A stretch of 64,000 nt of DNA from Bradyrhizobium diazoefficiens (GTDB lineage Bacteria; Pseudomonadota; Alphaproteobacteria; Rhizobiales; Xanthobacteraceae): contig NZ_CP067102.1 of NCBI RefSeq assembly GCF_016616885.1, forward strand, positions 6,228,501 to 6,292,500, given 5' to 3'. The notes under the pieces are model-generated. The model did not search any database. It was not told the origin of the DNA and saw only the letters and a program-made list of their open reading frames with translations. Positions 25,369 through 33,915 of the stretch are shown piece after piece. The stretch's first letter is position 1. Each line of letters begins with the position of its first letter. Both the position numbers and the translations under genes were made by a program.

Positions 25369-26920
25369 GGGCGGCTCCGGAAGTGTCCGCCGTCGCGGCG
25401 TCGATGTTCAGCGCGCTCGCGATGATGTTGGTCTCGGTGAGCTCATCACCCTCAAGCTCGCGCACGATGCGCCCGTCATACATGATCGCCACCCGGTCGC
25501 AGCAGCCTATGAGCTCGTCATAGTCGGTCGAGTAGAACAGGATGGCGGCGCCCTGGTCGGCGAGCTCGCGCATCAGCCGATAAAGCTCCTGCTTGGTGCC
25601 GACATCGATGCCGCGGGTGGGATCATTGAGCAAAATAATGCTCGGATCAGTCATCAGCCATTTGGCGAGAACGACCTTCTGCTGGTTGCCGCCGGAGAGT
25701 GTGGCGACCGCGTCGCCGGGCGCGCCGATCTTGATCTGCAGCCGCGCGATGGCGCGCTTGATCGCATCGTTCTCCTTGGCGCGATCGACCAGAGGTCCGC
25801 TCGAGATCGCGTCGAGCGAGGCGATCACCAGATTGTCGGCGATCGACATCGGCAGCATCAGGCCTTCGGTCTTGCGATCCTCCGGCACGAGCGCGATGCC
25901 GACCGACTTCGCCGCCGCCGGAGATCCCGGACGCACCTCGCGGCCTTCCACGGTGACTTGCCCGGAGACGCCGCGCAGCACCCCGAACAGCGCCAGCAGC
26001 AGGGATTTCTGGCCCTGGCCATCCAGCCCGCCGAGGCCGACGATCTCGCCGGCGCCGACGCGAAGCGAGATGCGATCAAGCCGCTTGTCCCAACTCAGAT
26101 GATCGACGGCCAGCATCGGCTTCGGCGATCCGCGCGCGGGCTTGGGCGGATACTGCGTGGCGATGTCGCGTCCGATCATGAGCTGAACGATATCGGCGGT
26201 CGAGCGTCGGCCCTTGTCGAAGGTCTCGATATGGCGCCCGTTGCGGAACACGGAGGCGCGGTCGGCCAGCGCCTCGACCTCGTGCATCCGGTGCGAGATG
26301 TAGAGAATGGCAACGCCGTCGGCCTTGAGCCGCGCCAGCATGGCATAGACCTTCTCGACGTCGGCACTGGTGAGGGCCGATGTCGCTTCGTCGAGGATCA
26401 AGAGCTGCGGCTTCTTGCCGAGCGCCTTGGCGATCTCCACCACCTGGCGGCGCGACAGCGGCAGATCGCGCACGCGCAGCAGGGGATTGACGTCCTCACA
26501 ACCGATCTCGGCCAGCAGCTGCTCGGCGCGGCGGCGCTGCGCCCGGGCGTCGATGAGGCCGAAGCGGCGTGGCGGCGACGCGATCGAGATATTGTCCGCG
26601 ACCGAAAGGTCGGGCATCAGCGACAATTCCTGGAAGATGCAGACGACGCCGGCGGCATTGGCCGCGGACGGCGTCGCGAAGCTCACATCGCGTCCGCCGA
26701 GCCGCATTGTGCCGGCATCAGGCTGGACGACGCCGGCGATGATCTTGATCAGCGTCGACTTGCCGGCACCGTTCTCGCCCAGCACCGCATGGATCTTGCC
26801 GCGCTCGCATGCGAAGTCGACACCTTCGAGCGCCCGCACACCGGCGTAGCGCTTGGAGATTCCGGACAGGGCGAGGAAGGCGGGTTGGCTCGGGGTGGCG
26901 TCCGGCATGGCGGAGCTCAC
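25361..26920 (-). CDS. Sugar ABC ATPase (RbsA type, two cassettes)
   Basis: 519 residues. The first cassette carries Walker A GENGAGKSTLIKII, signature-like LPLSRRQVVEIAKAL, and Walker B LLILDEATSAL. The second has a degenerate Walker A, GLDGQGQKSLLLALFG, the signature LSGGNQQKVVLAKWL, and IILLNDPTRGIDVGTKQE. This mix of one canonical and one weak P-loop is normal for CUT2 ATPases, which power ribose-type import. ATG 26920 is 52 bases after the binding-protein stop. It runs in one operon with the permeases. Confidence 0.92.
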   Translation of the reverse strand: MSSAMPDATPSQPAFLALSGISKRYAGVRALEGVDFACERGKIHAVLGENGAGKSTLIKIIAGVVQPDAGTMRLGGRDVSFATPSAANAAGVVCIFQELSLMPDLSVADNISIASPPRRFGLIDARAQRRRAEQLLAEIGCEDVNPLLRVRDLPLSRRQVVEIAKALGKKPQLLILDEATSALTSADVEKVYAMLARLKADGVAILYISHRMHEVEALADRASVFRNGRHIETFDKGRRSTADIVQLMIGRDIATQYPPKPARGSPKPMLAVDHLSWDKRLDRISLRVGAGEIVGLGGLDGQGQKSLLLALFGVLRGVSGQVTVEGREVRPGSPAAAKSVGIALVPEDRKTEGLMLPMSIADNLVIASLDAISSGPLVDRAKENDAIKRAIARLQIKIGAPGDAVATLSGGNQQKVVLAKWLMTDPSIILLNDPTRGIDVGTKQELYRLMRELADQGAAILFYSTDYDELIGCCDRVAIMYDGRIVRELEGDELTETNIIASALNIDAATADTSGAAHA

Positions 26921-26972
26921 GCAGCAACGGCCCGGCCAAGGCCGGGCCGCAACCGGGACATCTCCAGTGCGC

Positions 26973-28103
26973 TCACTGGGTGTTCTTCTCGCTCTGCGAC
27001 ATGATCTCCGGCGCCGTGAAATTGACGCCGCAGGGCGTGAACTGGTTCGGCGCGAAGAAGTTTGCGTTGAGGTCCGGCCAGTAGTTGGTGCCGGGCTTCA
27101 GGTCCTTGTAGGTCGCAACGGGGATCGGGATCGAGATGAGCTGCGGCATGACGTTGCCTTGCAGCGCAGAGATCGCCGCCTTGGTGGCGATGGCGACCAG
27201 CGCCGGAGACTGGCCGTAGGACATGCCCTTGAGCCCGTCCTTGGCGTGATCGGCGATCTGCTTGCGGTACTCGTTCTCACCCTCGCCCGACATCGGAACG
27301 AAGGGGTGCTTCGCCGACATCATCGCCTGCACCGTGCCGTCGGAGCCGCCCTGTGTGAACACGCCGTCGAAATGGCCGTGCACCGCGAGCGCGTCCGCCG
27401 TCACTTTCTGCGAGGTGCCGGTGTCCCAATTGCCGACCACTTCGGTGATCTTGAAGCTGTTGCCCGGCGCTTCCATGACTTCGCGGAAGCCGAGATGGCG
27501 ATCGCGGTCGACCGAATTGCCCGGCAGGCCGCGAACTTCGAGGATGTCGCCTGCCTTCTTGCCGCTCTCATCGATGAGCCACTTCGCCGACATGCGGCCC
27601 ATTTCCTTCTGGTCCTCGTTGACCATCATCACCTTGTCGGTGTCGAGGACGTTATCGAAGGGGACCACGACCACGTTGTTCTTGTCGGCGAGGCGGATAA
27701 TGCGGTCGAAGCCATCGGGGGCCACCGCGATGGTGACGATGGCGTCAAAACCCTGATTGATGAAGTCCTCCATCGCGCCGAGTTGCGCTGCAACATCGGT
27801 GCCGGTCGAGACGACCTTGAACTCCTTGATGTTCTCCTTGATGCCCGGCTGCGCGGCGAAGGCCTTTGCGGTCTTCACCATCTGGATGCGCCAGGTGTTG
27901 CCGACGAAGCCGTTGACGAGCGCGATCTTGTAGGGACCGGGCTTCTTGTCCCACTGGAAGAACTTGGTTTGGGCAGACCAGGGCTTGAAGCAGCCGGGAT
28001 CGGCACCCGGACCGGACACGACCTTCGGCCCTGCCAAGGCACTGACCGGGGACAGCAACAGGCCAACGCAAGCGAGCCCCGCAAAACGAAGCGTCCACAC
28101 CAT
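26973..28103 (-). CDS. Sugar ABC substrate-binding protein (type 4 periplasmic)
   Basis: 376 residues from ATG 28103 (AGGGAGAAGAG upstream). The signal peptide is MVWTLRFAGLACVGLLLSPV, ending ALAG. The mature protein has KIALVNGFVGNTWRIQMVKT, FINQGFDAIVTIAVAPDGFD and DNVLDTDKVMMVNEDQ, the hinge pattern of ribose-binding-type proteins. The C-lobe has Trp residues (WPDLNAN) suggesting stacking on a sugar. It heads the operon SBP-ATPase-permease-permease. A longer in-frame reading to 28181 is not supported. It shares its 467-base promoter region with the divergent binding protein at 28571. Confidence 0.92.
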   Translation of the reverse strand: MVWTLRFAGLACVGLLLSPVSALAGPKVVSGPGADPGCFKPWSAQTKFFQWDKKPGPYKIALVNGFVGNTWRIQMVKTAKAFAAQPGIKENIKEFKVVSTGTDVAAQLGAMEDFINQGFDAIVTIAVAPDGFDRIIRLADKNNVVVVPFDNVLDTDKVMMVNEDQKEMGRMSAKWLIDESGKKAGDILEVRGLPGNSVDRDRHLGFREVMEAPGNSFKITEVVGNWDTGTSQKVTADALAVHGHFDGVFTQGGSDGTVQAMMSAKHPFVPMSGEGENEYRKQIADHAKDGLKGMSYGQSPALVAIATKAAISALQGNVMPQLISIPIPVATYKDLKPGTNYWPDLNANFFAPNQFTPCGVNFTAPEIMSQSEKNTQ

Positions 28104-28570
28104 GTCTCTTCTCCCTAAGCTTTTGTGTTCCACCCTTAACGTGGCACAATGGCCAAGCCGGGAATTGGGCTTCCCGTGCAATTTACCCAGCTAGGATGGC
28201 ACGCAACATCTGACGGGCACAAGCCGAATGCCCGTTGTGAGCCCGACCGGCGGCGAACGCGCGGGAGCGAAACCGTCACAATTGCGGAAGACAATGCCGT
28301 GTCGGGGCGACGCCGAAAGCACTCGCACGACAAGCGGATGTTCGCCTCCGGCATGATGCAGAGCCATTGGACGATCCGTAGTGAGGGATAGCGGAGCGGT
28401 CTATTCCCGAGCGCTCCCCAAAAAGAATGATACTCAGGGAAAAATGCCTGTGATCACCGACGGCCGCGATTTGCCTGGTGCGGTGCATGTTGACTTTCAC
28501 AAGCGCCCTCCAAATACTCGCCAAAAAACATAAAGCCAGTCGCAAACGACGGTTTGGAGGGAGGGATAGG
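28104..28570. other. Divergent promoter region between two binding-protein genes
   Basis: 467 bases between the minus-strand sugar operon and the plus-strand Liv-type binding protein. Short ORFs here (for example 28149-28391) are His/Arg-rich with no ribosome site, so I do not call them. I found no clear operator palindrome. Confidence 0.5.
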
Positions 28571-29881
28571 ATGCCGACTTCACGCAGGCAGCTGCTGAAG
28601 GGTACGGCGGCTGCCGCCGCTACACTCAGCCTCGATTGGACCCAGGCCCGGGCGCAAGCCGAGAACTTGCGCATCGGCCTGATCTACGATCTCACCGGAC
28701 CATTCGCCGCGGGCGGCTCGGTCGCCTCCTCGGTCGGCGCGCAGATCGCCATCGACCTCGTCAACGAGAAGGGGGGCATCGGCGGCAAGACCAAGATCGT
28801 GCCCATCTCCGCCGACTCCCAGAGCAAGGCCGACGTCGCCATCAACGAAGCCGAGCGCCTGATCAGCCAGGAAAAGATCGACATCATCAACGGCGTCTAC
28901 TCCAGCGCGCACGCCGTGCCGATGGCGGCAAAGGTCGAGCAGCAGAAGAAGATCCTCTGGATCACGACCGCGGTCTCGACCGCCGTGTTCAAGGACAAGA
29001 ACCTGCAATACGTCTTTCGCGCGCAGATCCATTCGGATCAATACGGCCAGGCCTTTGCCGGCTTCATCGCCGAGCATGCGAAGACAAAACTCGGCATGGA
29101 GCCGAAGGAGGTCAAGGTCGCGCTGATCCATGAGGACGGTCCGTATGGCGTCGGTGTCGCCGCGGCCGACGAGGCCTATGCCAAGGAGGCCGGCATCCAG
29201 GTGGTGCTGCGCGAAGGCTATTCGGCCTCCGCCCCCGATCTCTCTGTGCTCGTCACAAAACTCAAGCGCGCCAAGGTCGATGTGATCTCGCACGCCGGCT
29301 ACAATCCCGACATCACCCTGTTCTTGCGTCAGGCACGCGAGAGCGGACTTCGTTTCAAGATGCTGTTCGGTGCCGGCGCCGGCTATAGCCAGCTCGACAA
29401 GCTGCGCGCGACCTTCGGCGCCGACATCGACAATTTCTGCAACATCGATCCGGTGCCGGCGCAACTGCTCGATCCGTCGAAGCTTGCGCCCGGCATCGGC
29501 GATCTGATCAAGACCATGGTCACGCGCTACCAGGCCAAGACCGGCGCCACCGACGTGCCGCCGCACTGCTCGATGGGCTTCAACCAGACCTGGGTGCTGC
29601 TCAACAACGTGCTGCCGGTGGCGAAAGAGAAATACGGCAGCTTCGAGCCAGAGGCCATTCGCAAGGCCGCGCTCGACGTCGACATCCCGCCCGGCGGCAC
29701 CATCCAGGGCTACGGCGTGAAGTTCTTCCCGCCGGGCACGCCGCTCTCGGGCCAGAACGAACGCTCGACGCCGGTGGTGATGCAGAACGCCGGCGAGCAC
29801 ATCTCGGTGGTGTGGCCGACCAACATCCGCACGCAGGACCCCGTGTTTCCGTTGCCGAAGGGATCGACTTACGGGGCGTAG
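28571..29881 (+). CDS. Liv-type ABC substrate-binding protein, orphan
   Basis: 436 residues from ATG 28571 behind GGAGGGAGGG. The N-terminus has a twin-arginine motif, TSRRQLLKGTAAAAATLSL, ending ARAQ, so export may be Tat-dependent. The mature protein begins ENLRIGLIYDLTGPFAAGGS and carries the type-1 periplasmic pattern: KADVAINEAERLISQEKIDI, SDQYGQAFAGFIAEHAKTKL, then DLSVLVTKLKRAKVDVISH. It closely resembles the binding protein of the second Liv system (59506-60816), sharing GY.PD..L.LRQAREQGLKF-type and PPG/EGGT stretches. No permease or ATPase is adjacent, so it must use a transporter encoded elsewhere. Confidence 0.9.
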   Translation: MPTSRRQLLKGTAAAAATLSLDWTQARAQAENLRIGLIYDLTGPFAAGGSVASSVGAQIAIDLVNEKGGIGGKTKIVPISADSQSKADVAINEAERLISQEKIDIINGVYSSAHAVPMAAKVEQQKKILWITTAVSTAVFKDKNLQYVFRAQIHSDQYGQAFAGFIAEHAKTKLGMEPKEVKVALIHEDGPYGVGVAAADEAYAKEAGIQVVLREGYSASAPDLSVLVTKLKRAKVDVISHAGYNPDITLFLRQARESGLRFKMLFGAGAGYSQLDKLRATFGADIDNFCNIDPVPAQLLDPSKLAPGIGDLIKTMVTRYQAKTGATDVPPHCSMGFNQTWVLLNNVLPVAKEKYGSFEPEAIRKAALDVDIPPGGTIQGYGVKFFPPGTPLSGQNERSTPVVMQNAGEHISVVWPTNIRTQDPVFPLPKGSTYGA

Positions 29882-29955
29882 GGAAGTTGCGGTGCTTGTC
29901 GTCATCCTCCCGCTCCGGGGCAGGGCAATCGCCTATCGGAGCGATTCCCCTGTGG

Positions 29956-30089
29956 CCATCCTTCGAGACGCCCGCCATTGGCGGGCCCTCAGGATGAGGA
30001 CCGAGTGTGCAGCCGTAGTTTTAACGAGCACCGATGCCGCTTAGCCTCATCCTGAGGAGACCGCGAAGCGGTCGTCTCGAAGGACGAGG
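29956..30089. repeat. Inverted pair of CTTCGAGACG/CTCAGGATGAGG intergenic repeats
   Basis: The left copy (29956-30000) reads CATCCTTCGAGACGCCCGCC and ends CTCAGGATGAGG; the right copy (30045-30089) is its reverse, beginning CCTCATCCTGAGGAG and ending CGTCTCGAAGGACGAGG. Each has a short internal stem. This matches a mobile-like intergenic repeat class common in bradyrhizobia. Confidence 0.8.
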
Positions 30090-30436
30090 CGCGCACTCAG
30101 GTCGCGCAAAATGCCATACGCGATCGCCCTGCCCTCCCACCCCCGGATGGCGTTGCAGACCCAGGCCCTCGCAGCCAGTGGTTATGCTCTTCGCGTTGTA
30201 GTTGGATTTTTGCCGCAAGGCGGCCCGCACAGGTTGCGAAACGAAGTCTTATTGAAATAAAAATCTTCTAGAGTGTGATCTAGATAATCAACCCTGCTTC
30301 GTCTTCGTGCGTACAAACGGATCAACCAATCGCACGCAGCGCCGGTTTGATTTAGTCGGCACCGGCTCGCATGATCGAGCCATGCAGCGGCGATTAGCAA
30401 TTTTCAGATTGTAGAATTTCAACGATGGGGGTCAAA
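30090..30436. other. AT-richer intergenic stretch with TCTAGA-N6-TCTAGA
   Basis: About 350 bases, noticeably lower in GC around 30230-30300. It has the exact repeat TCTAGA GTGTGA TCTAGA at 30267-30284, flanked by A/T runs, which could be an operator for the small plus-strand gene that follows. No convincing ORF was found. Confidence 0.45.
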
Positions 30437-30619
30437 ATGCCCGCCATACTCGAACTGCTCTACAAGGAATTTTGCCGCGCCCGTCTTGCCGAGATGCGCA
30501 AACAGTTTCTCCTCACGGGCAAGCATCCCAAACTTTTTCTGCCGGACGATGATTCCGCCGATCTGGATGATGCGGCGGACGCACAGCACGAAGCGGACCT
30601 GAAGCGCGCGCGGGAATAA
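30437..30619 (+). CDS. Small hypothetical protein (60 aa), charged
   Basis: From ATG 30437, with GGGGGT 7 bases upstream, a 60-residue protein: MPAILELLYKEFCRARLAEM, then KQFLLTGKHPKLFLPDDDSA, ending ADLKRARE. The N-terminal half is an amphipathic helix, the C-terminal half acidic. Composition is unlike the Arg/Pro-rich shadow frames. No family recognised. An upstream ATG at 30425 adds four residues. It is followed 51 bases later by another tiny ORF, so the pair may be co-transcribed. Confidence 0.6.
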   Translation: MPAILELLYKEFCRARLAEMRKQFLLTGKHPKLFLPDDDSADLDDAADAQHEADLKRARE

Positions 30620-30670
30620 TCACGCCACGGCAATAGTATTTAGAAAGGCAGCACCTTTCAGGAGGCAACA

Positions 30671-30757
30671 TTGAATACGCCCGAATTCTATGCTGCGTCG
30701 ATTGCCTGCCTCTCTTGCCTGACCATCGTCGTGATGATGGCTGTCGGAGCCTGGTAG
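30671..30757 (+). CDS. Tiny single-helix membrane peptide (28 aa), TTG start
   Basis: TTG at 30671 lies 7 bases behind a perfect AGGAGG. The frame encodes 28 residues, NTPEFYAASIACLSCLTIVV then MMAVGAW, ending in TAG at 30757. After a short polar head this is one hydrophobic helix with two Cys. The strong ribosome site is the main evidence. A single-helix peptide of this size could be a regulator of a membrane protein. No homologue is recalled. Confidence 0.5.
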   Translation: MNTPEFYAASIACLSCLTIVVMMAVGAW

Positions 30758-30794
30758 GCGGCGAGATTGATATCAGCGAAGCTGCGGCGACGCC

Positions 30795-31964
30795 CTACAA
30801 CACCACCCGCCGCCCTTCTTCCGCCGCCCAATAGCCGGCGTAATTCACCTTGATTGTCTCGTAGGCCAGCGCGAGATCCGACAGCGGCTGCCGTCCCGTC
30901 GCGACGCATTCCATGAAATCCTGGATCTCCTGGAGATAGCCGCGCGTCCATTCCTCCTCGAGGCAGACATACTGCCAGCCGGTTTTGCGGTCGACCTTCT
31001 CGGTGATGTAGACGCTTGCGAGTTTCTCCTCGCTCGTCTGGTAACTCATCAGATGCGTGTTCGGGGTGATGTTGGCAAACAGCGAGCCGCCGCTGGTGTA
31101 GGTCTCGATCAGGTTGCGCACGCCGCCCATGATCATGTCGCCGGAGAACACGGTGGCCTTGGTGCCGTCGGAGAAGGTCGCCGTCAGCGTGCCCCAATCC
31201 TCGACGTCGACCGGATTGGCCTTGATGTAGGTCCGCTCCTCCGGCTTGAGGCCCGCCGTGACGTTGCCGACATCGCCGGTGACGCTGGCGACCTTGACGG
31301 TCTCGCCACGCGCCTTCGCCTCGACCTGCTTGAGATACAGCACGGCTGAGAGCGGATGGCAGCCCATCCGGATCAGCGAGCCGCCGCCGGTCATCGCCCA
31401 TTGCGCGGCATGCGCCGCATGCGAGCCGGAATGGCTCTCCTCGCCCTTCATGAACAGGATCTTGTCCTTTGTCGCCTTGAGGATCTCGGCGGTCTTGGTC
31501 ACGGCCGGTGCGTAGATCCAGTCCTCGGCATACATGAAGAGTTTTCCGGTGCGCTCGATCGCGGCACGCGTGGCGTCCATCTCCTCCAGCACGCGCTCAT
31601 ACATCAGCGCCTTCGGCACGTGTTTGCCTATTGGTTGCTCGTCGCCGTTGCGGCCGAAATAGCCGGCAAACGGCTTTTCGCAGATGACATGCTTGCCAGC
31701 CTGCATGCTGGCGACAATCATCTCGGCGTGGAGATTGGGCGGCGTGCAGATGTCGATGACATCGAGCGCGCGGTCGGCGATCATTTCCGCAAAACTGCGA
31801 TAGACCCGCGGGATGTTATGGCGGGCGGCAAATTCGACGACGTGATCGCCGCGCGCAGCGACCGCCGCAACCTCGACGTCCACGCCATAGACGCGCCGGA
31901 ACGCATACATATGCAGCTCCGACACGAAGCCGCAGCCGACGAGCCCGACCCTGATCCTGGCCAT
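30795..31964 (-). CDS. Gfo/Idh/MocA-family oxidoreductase
   Basis: 389 residues. The N-terminal Rossmann fold is MARIRVGLVGCGFVSELHMY (GxGxxx). The family signature follows as DVIDICTPPNLHAEMIVASM and GKHVICEKPFAGYFG (the EKP Lys). The C-terminal substrate domain has RMGCHPLSAVLYLK (catalytic His area) and a long beta-sheet. These enzymes use NAD(P) to oxidise or reduce sugars, inositol or their derivatives. It is not in an operon here (transcribed toward the tiny ORFs), so the substrate is not predictable. ATG 31964 has GAGGGGCGCC upstream. Confidence 0.9.
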   Translation of the reverse strand: MARIRVGLVGCGFVSELHMYAFRRVYGVDVEVAAVAARGDHVVEFAARHNIPRVYRSFAEMIADRALDVIDICTPPNLHAEMIVASMQAGKHVICEKPFAGYFGRNGDEQPIGKHVPKALMYERVLEEMDATRAAIERTGKLFMYAEDWIYAPAVTKTAEILKATKDKILFMKGEESHSGSHAAHAAQWAMTGGGSLIRMGCHPLSAVLYLKQVEAKARGETVKVASVTGDVGNVTAGLKPEERTYIKANPVDVEDWGTLTATFSDGTKATVFSGDMIMGGVRNLIETYTSGGSLFANITPNTHLMSYQTSEEKLASVYITEKVDRKTGWQYVCLEEEWTRGYLQEIQDFMECVATGRQPLSDLALAYETIKVNYAGYWAAEEGRRVVL

Positions 31965-32011
31965 GGCGCCCCTCCCCTTGCTGTGGGCGGCACTATAGCG
32001 CGCTCGTCGGG

Positions 32012-32326
32012 CTATTCCACCGAGACCCGCACCACGCCGGCGCTCATCATGCCGAGCGCGCGGGCGGCCGACACCGACAAATCGACGATGCGGCCGCGGA
32101 TGAAGGGACCGCGATCATTGACGCGGCACTGGATCGTGCGCCCGCTGTAGGACACCCTGAGCACGCTGCCGAACGGACGCGTCCGGTGCGCGCAAGTCAG
32201 CTCGCCGCTCTTCGCGGCTTTTCCGTATCCATAATATGAGGCAAGTCCGCTTTCAGCGTGGGCAATGGAAAATGCAAAAAGCGAGAAAGTGGTCAGACAC
32301 AACAATAGCGTCGGCTGCGCTCGCAC
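32012..32326 (-). CDS. Short RlpA-like double-psi beta-barrel protein, exported
   Basis: About 104 residues if translation starts at GTG 32326 (VRAQPTLLLCLTTFSLFAFS, a signal peptide ending AHA). A longer ATG reading to 32422 adds an Arg/Gly-rich stretch that looks non-coding. The mature part contains GLASYYGYGKAAKSGELTCA, RTRPFGSVLRV and the core VNDRGPFIRGRIVDLSVSAA RALGM of RlpA barrels, which bind or cleave denuded glycan strands at the septum. No SPOR domain and no lipobox Cys are present, unlike classical RlpA. The protein is a minimal barrel; a lipoprotein paralogue is at 43685. Confidence 0.8.
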   Translation of the reverse strand: MRAQPTLLLCLTTFSLFAFSIAHAESGLASYYGYGKAAKSGELTCAHRTRPFGSVLRVSYSGRTIQCRVNDRGPFIRGRIVDLSVSAARALGMMSAGVVRVSVE

Positions 32327-32386
32327 GGCACCGCTCCAGGTTGGCCCCGCGCTGCAACGTCGTCGGGTTCCCCTTGGTTCCCACGA

Positions 32387-32411
32387 CACTGCCGGGTGGT
32401 GCCCGGCAGTG
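32387..32411 (-). terminator. Hairpin after the CmcJ/NvfI-type gene
   Basis: CACTGCCGGG (32387-32396) and CCCGGCAGTG (32402-32411) form a perfect 10-bp stem with a 5-base loop, 14 bases after the stop at 32425. The U-run is weak, but the position fits termination between the two minus-strand genes. Confidence 0.6.
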
Positions 32412-32424
32412 CCATCACACATTG

Positions 32425-33270
32425 TTACTGTTTGTGAAAGACCAGCGTGCGCACCTCGATGCTCTCGCGCGGCGCGGCATCAAGCGGCGTGGTCGGATCG
32501 ACGAAGGCGGTGTGCGGCCCGAAACGGGTACGGCCGTCGGTCGCTGAGTCGTAGCATTTGAGTAGCAGCGCCTCGTCCGCCGTCATCTCGGGGAAATAGA
32601 ACCAGCAGTGGTTCGGATTGTATTTCACCGAATAGGTCTCGCCGCTGCGGTTGGGATAGATCAGGTCGGAGGCGACGAGATCGTCGGGCGCGACGGTCGT
32701 GCCGTCGACCATCGCAAGCGGTGAGTCCCGCAGCGGGCCGCGGATCGGCCGCCAGAGATTGATCACCTGGACGCGGCCCTTCAGCAGTTCGTCGGCTTCG
32801 TCTGGTAGATGCTCGCGCACACGGTTCGCACCGGAGACGGCGGTTTGGTCGACATGCACGCGCGTGGCGGGCTGGCGTGGGCCACCGTCGCGAATATCCG
32901 GGGCACCCTCGACGCGCCTGCGCACAGTGTGGTCGAAGATGAAAACGCGATCGGCCTTCAGCGTCGCGCGCAGGAAAGCCTCGACGGCCGGATAGTAGAC
33001 GGCGCGGATTTCCTCGTCGTTGTAAAAATCCTTCACCTGGTTGGGGTGACGCACCAGCGCAAAGCCTTCGCGGTCGAGCGAGAAGTTCTGCGCGATCAGG
33101 CGCGCATCGAAGATCGGCACCTGATGCGGCTCCGGCAGCGAGGTGCTTTTCGGTTCGCCCGGCGGCGGATCGAAGGCGTAGGTGCGAGGCTTGCCGGACA
33201 CCGGCGCGAGATAGTTGAGTTCAGCGGTAACGAAGGGAAGCGATTCGATTTTTGTTTCTTGCAGGCCCAT
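32425..33270 (-). CDS. CmcJ/NvfI-family oxidoreductase
   Basis: 281 residues from ATG 33270 (GGGAGA upstream); a longer in-frame reading adds 34 unlikely residues. Motifs of the GA4-desaturase/CmcJ group: ADRVFIFDHTVRRRVEGAPD, then ATRVHVDQTAVSGANRVREH (HxD) and VINLWRPIRGPLRDSPLAMV (W-R-P), and NHCWFYFPEMTADEALLLKC near the end. Members act in fungal and bacterial secondary metabolism, for example cephamycin C methoxylation, and as 2-oxoglutarate/iron-type oxygenases; the true reaction here is unknown. It stands alone. Confidence 0.82.
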   Translation of the reverse strand: MGLQETKIESLPFVTAELNYLAPVSGKPRTYAFDPPPGEPKSTSLPEPHQVPIFDARLIAQNFSLDREGFALVRHPNQVKDFYNDEEIRAVYYPAVEAFLRATLKADRVFIFDHTVRRRVEGAPDIRDGGPRQPATRVHVDQTAVSGANRVREHLPDEADELLKGRVQVINLWRPIRGPLRDSPLAMVDGTTVAPDDLVASDLIYPNRSGETYSVKYNPNHCWFYFPEMTADEALLLKCYDSATDGRTRFGPHTAFVDPTTPLDAAPRESIEVRTLVFHKQ

Positions 33271-33480
33271 GGCCGGTCTCCCGATGTGGTCGTCTGTTTG
33301 ATTTTTGACGGGATGGACGACGGTGCAAGGGAGGAGGTGCAAATAGCAATGAGGGCGTTGTTGTCGGCTCAAAGCACAGAAGGAATGTTTCGAGAAAAGC
33401 GATCGGGTCGGAAGTCTCGTTCCTACCTCACAGCCGCTTGATGACTTCGTGAGGTCTCGTGCCCCGGACGCAACGCATCA

Positions 33481-33663
33481 CTAGCCCCGTCCCGGATATC
33501 CGTAGCCATAGTACGGCCCACCGCCGCAATAGCCGTAAGGTCCACCGCTGGCGATCGCCAGACGCAAGGCCACGGAGCCCCCATCCAAAGCCACGGCCAC
33601 GCCAATAGACCGGCGTGACGTGTTCGCCGGGCCGTTCGAATTCGCGTGCGGCGCACAAGACAT
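33481..33663 (-). CDS. Possible small Gly/Tyr-rich protein, frame uncertain
   Basis: ATG 33663 (GGAG 5 bases upstream) opens 60 codons ending in GGPYGYCGGGPYYGYGYPGRG. The C-terminal 20 residues look real: bradyrhizobia encode small exported proteins with such GYYGYG tails. The first half is doubtful. In the neighbouring frame the same DNA reads EHVTPVYWRGRGFGWG, which fits such proteins better than this frame does, so a frameshift near 33565 may have split the gene. Treat as a possible decayed gene. Confidence 0.35.
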   Translation of the reverse strand: MSCAPHANSNGPANTSRRSIGVAVALDGGSVALRLAIASGGPYGYCGGGPYYGYGYPGRG

Positions 33664-33915
33664 GCTCCCATGCCGGGATTGTGGTCTCCTGAGATCACCT
33701 CCCGCCGATGTGACATCGGGACGACGGCGCGGGTGGGCCCGCGTAGCCCGCGGCAAAGCGTTAAGCTTCCCATGCGTTCGCAACCAACAAGCACCTTCCC
33801 GATTACCTATTCGTACCGTTACTATCGGTTCTAATGGTGCGCGGCCGGAAGGCACTTCGCGAAGGCCTTGGTTTACGCCAGAATTTGGCTTGCGCCAGAC
33901 GAGTGGGAGGATGAC

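Noticed and set aside
25298..27004. 568-codon plus-strand open frame opposite the sugar ABC ATPase
   Set aside because: Its protein is rich in Arg, Asp, Gly and His with no domain; it is the usual antisense shadow of high-GC coding DNA. The minus strand encodes a clear RbsA-type ATPase.
28149..28391. 80-codon ORF in the divergent promoter region
   Set aside because: No ribosome site, Arg/His-rich, no conservation signal that can be judged from one sequence.
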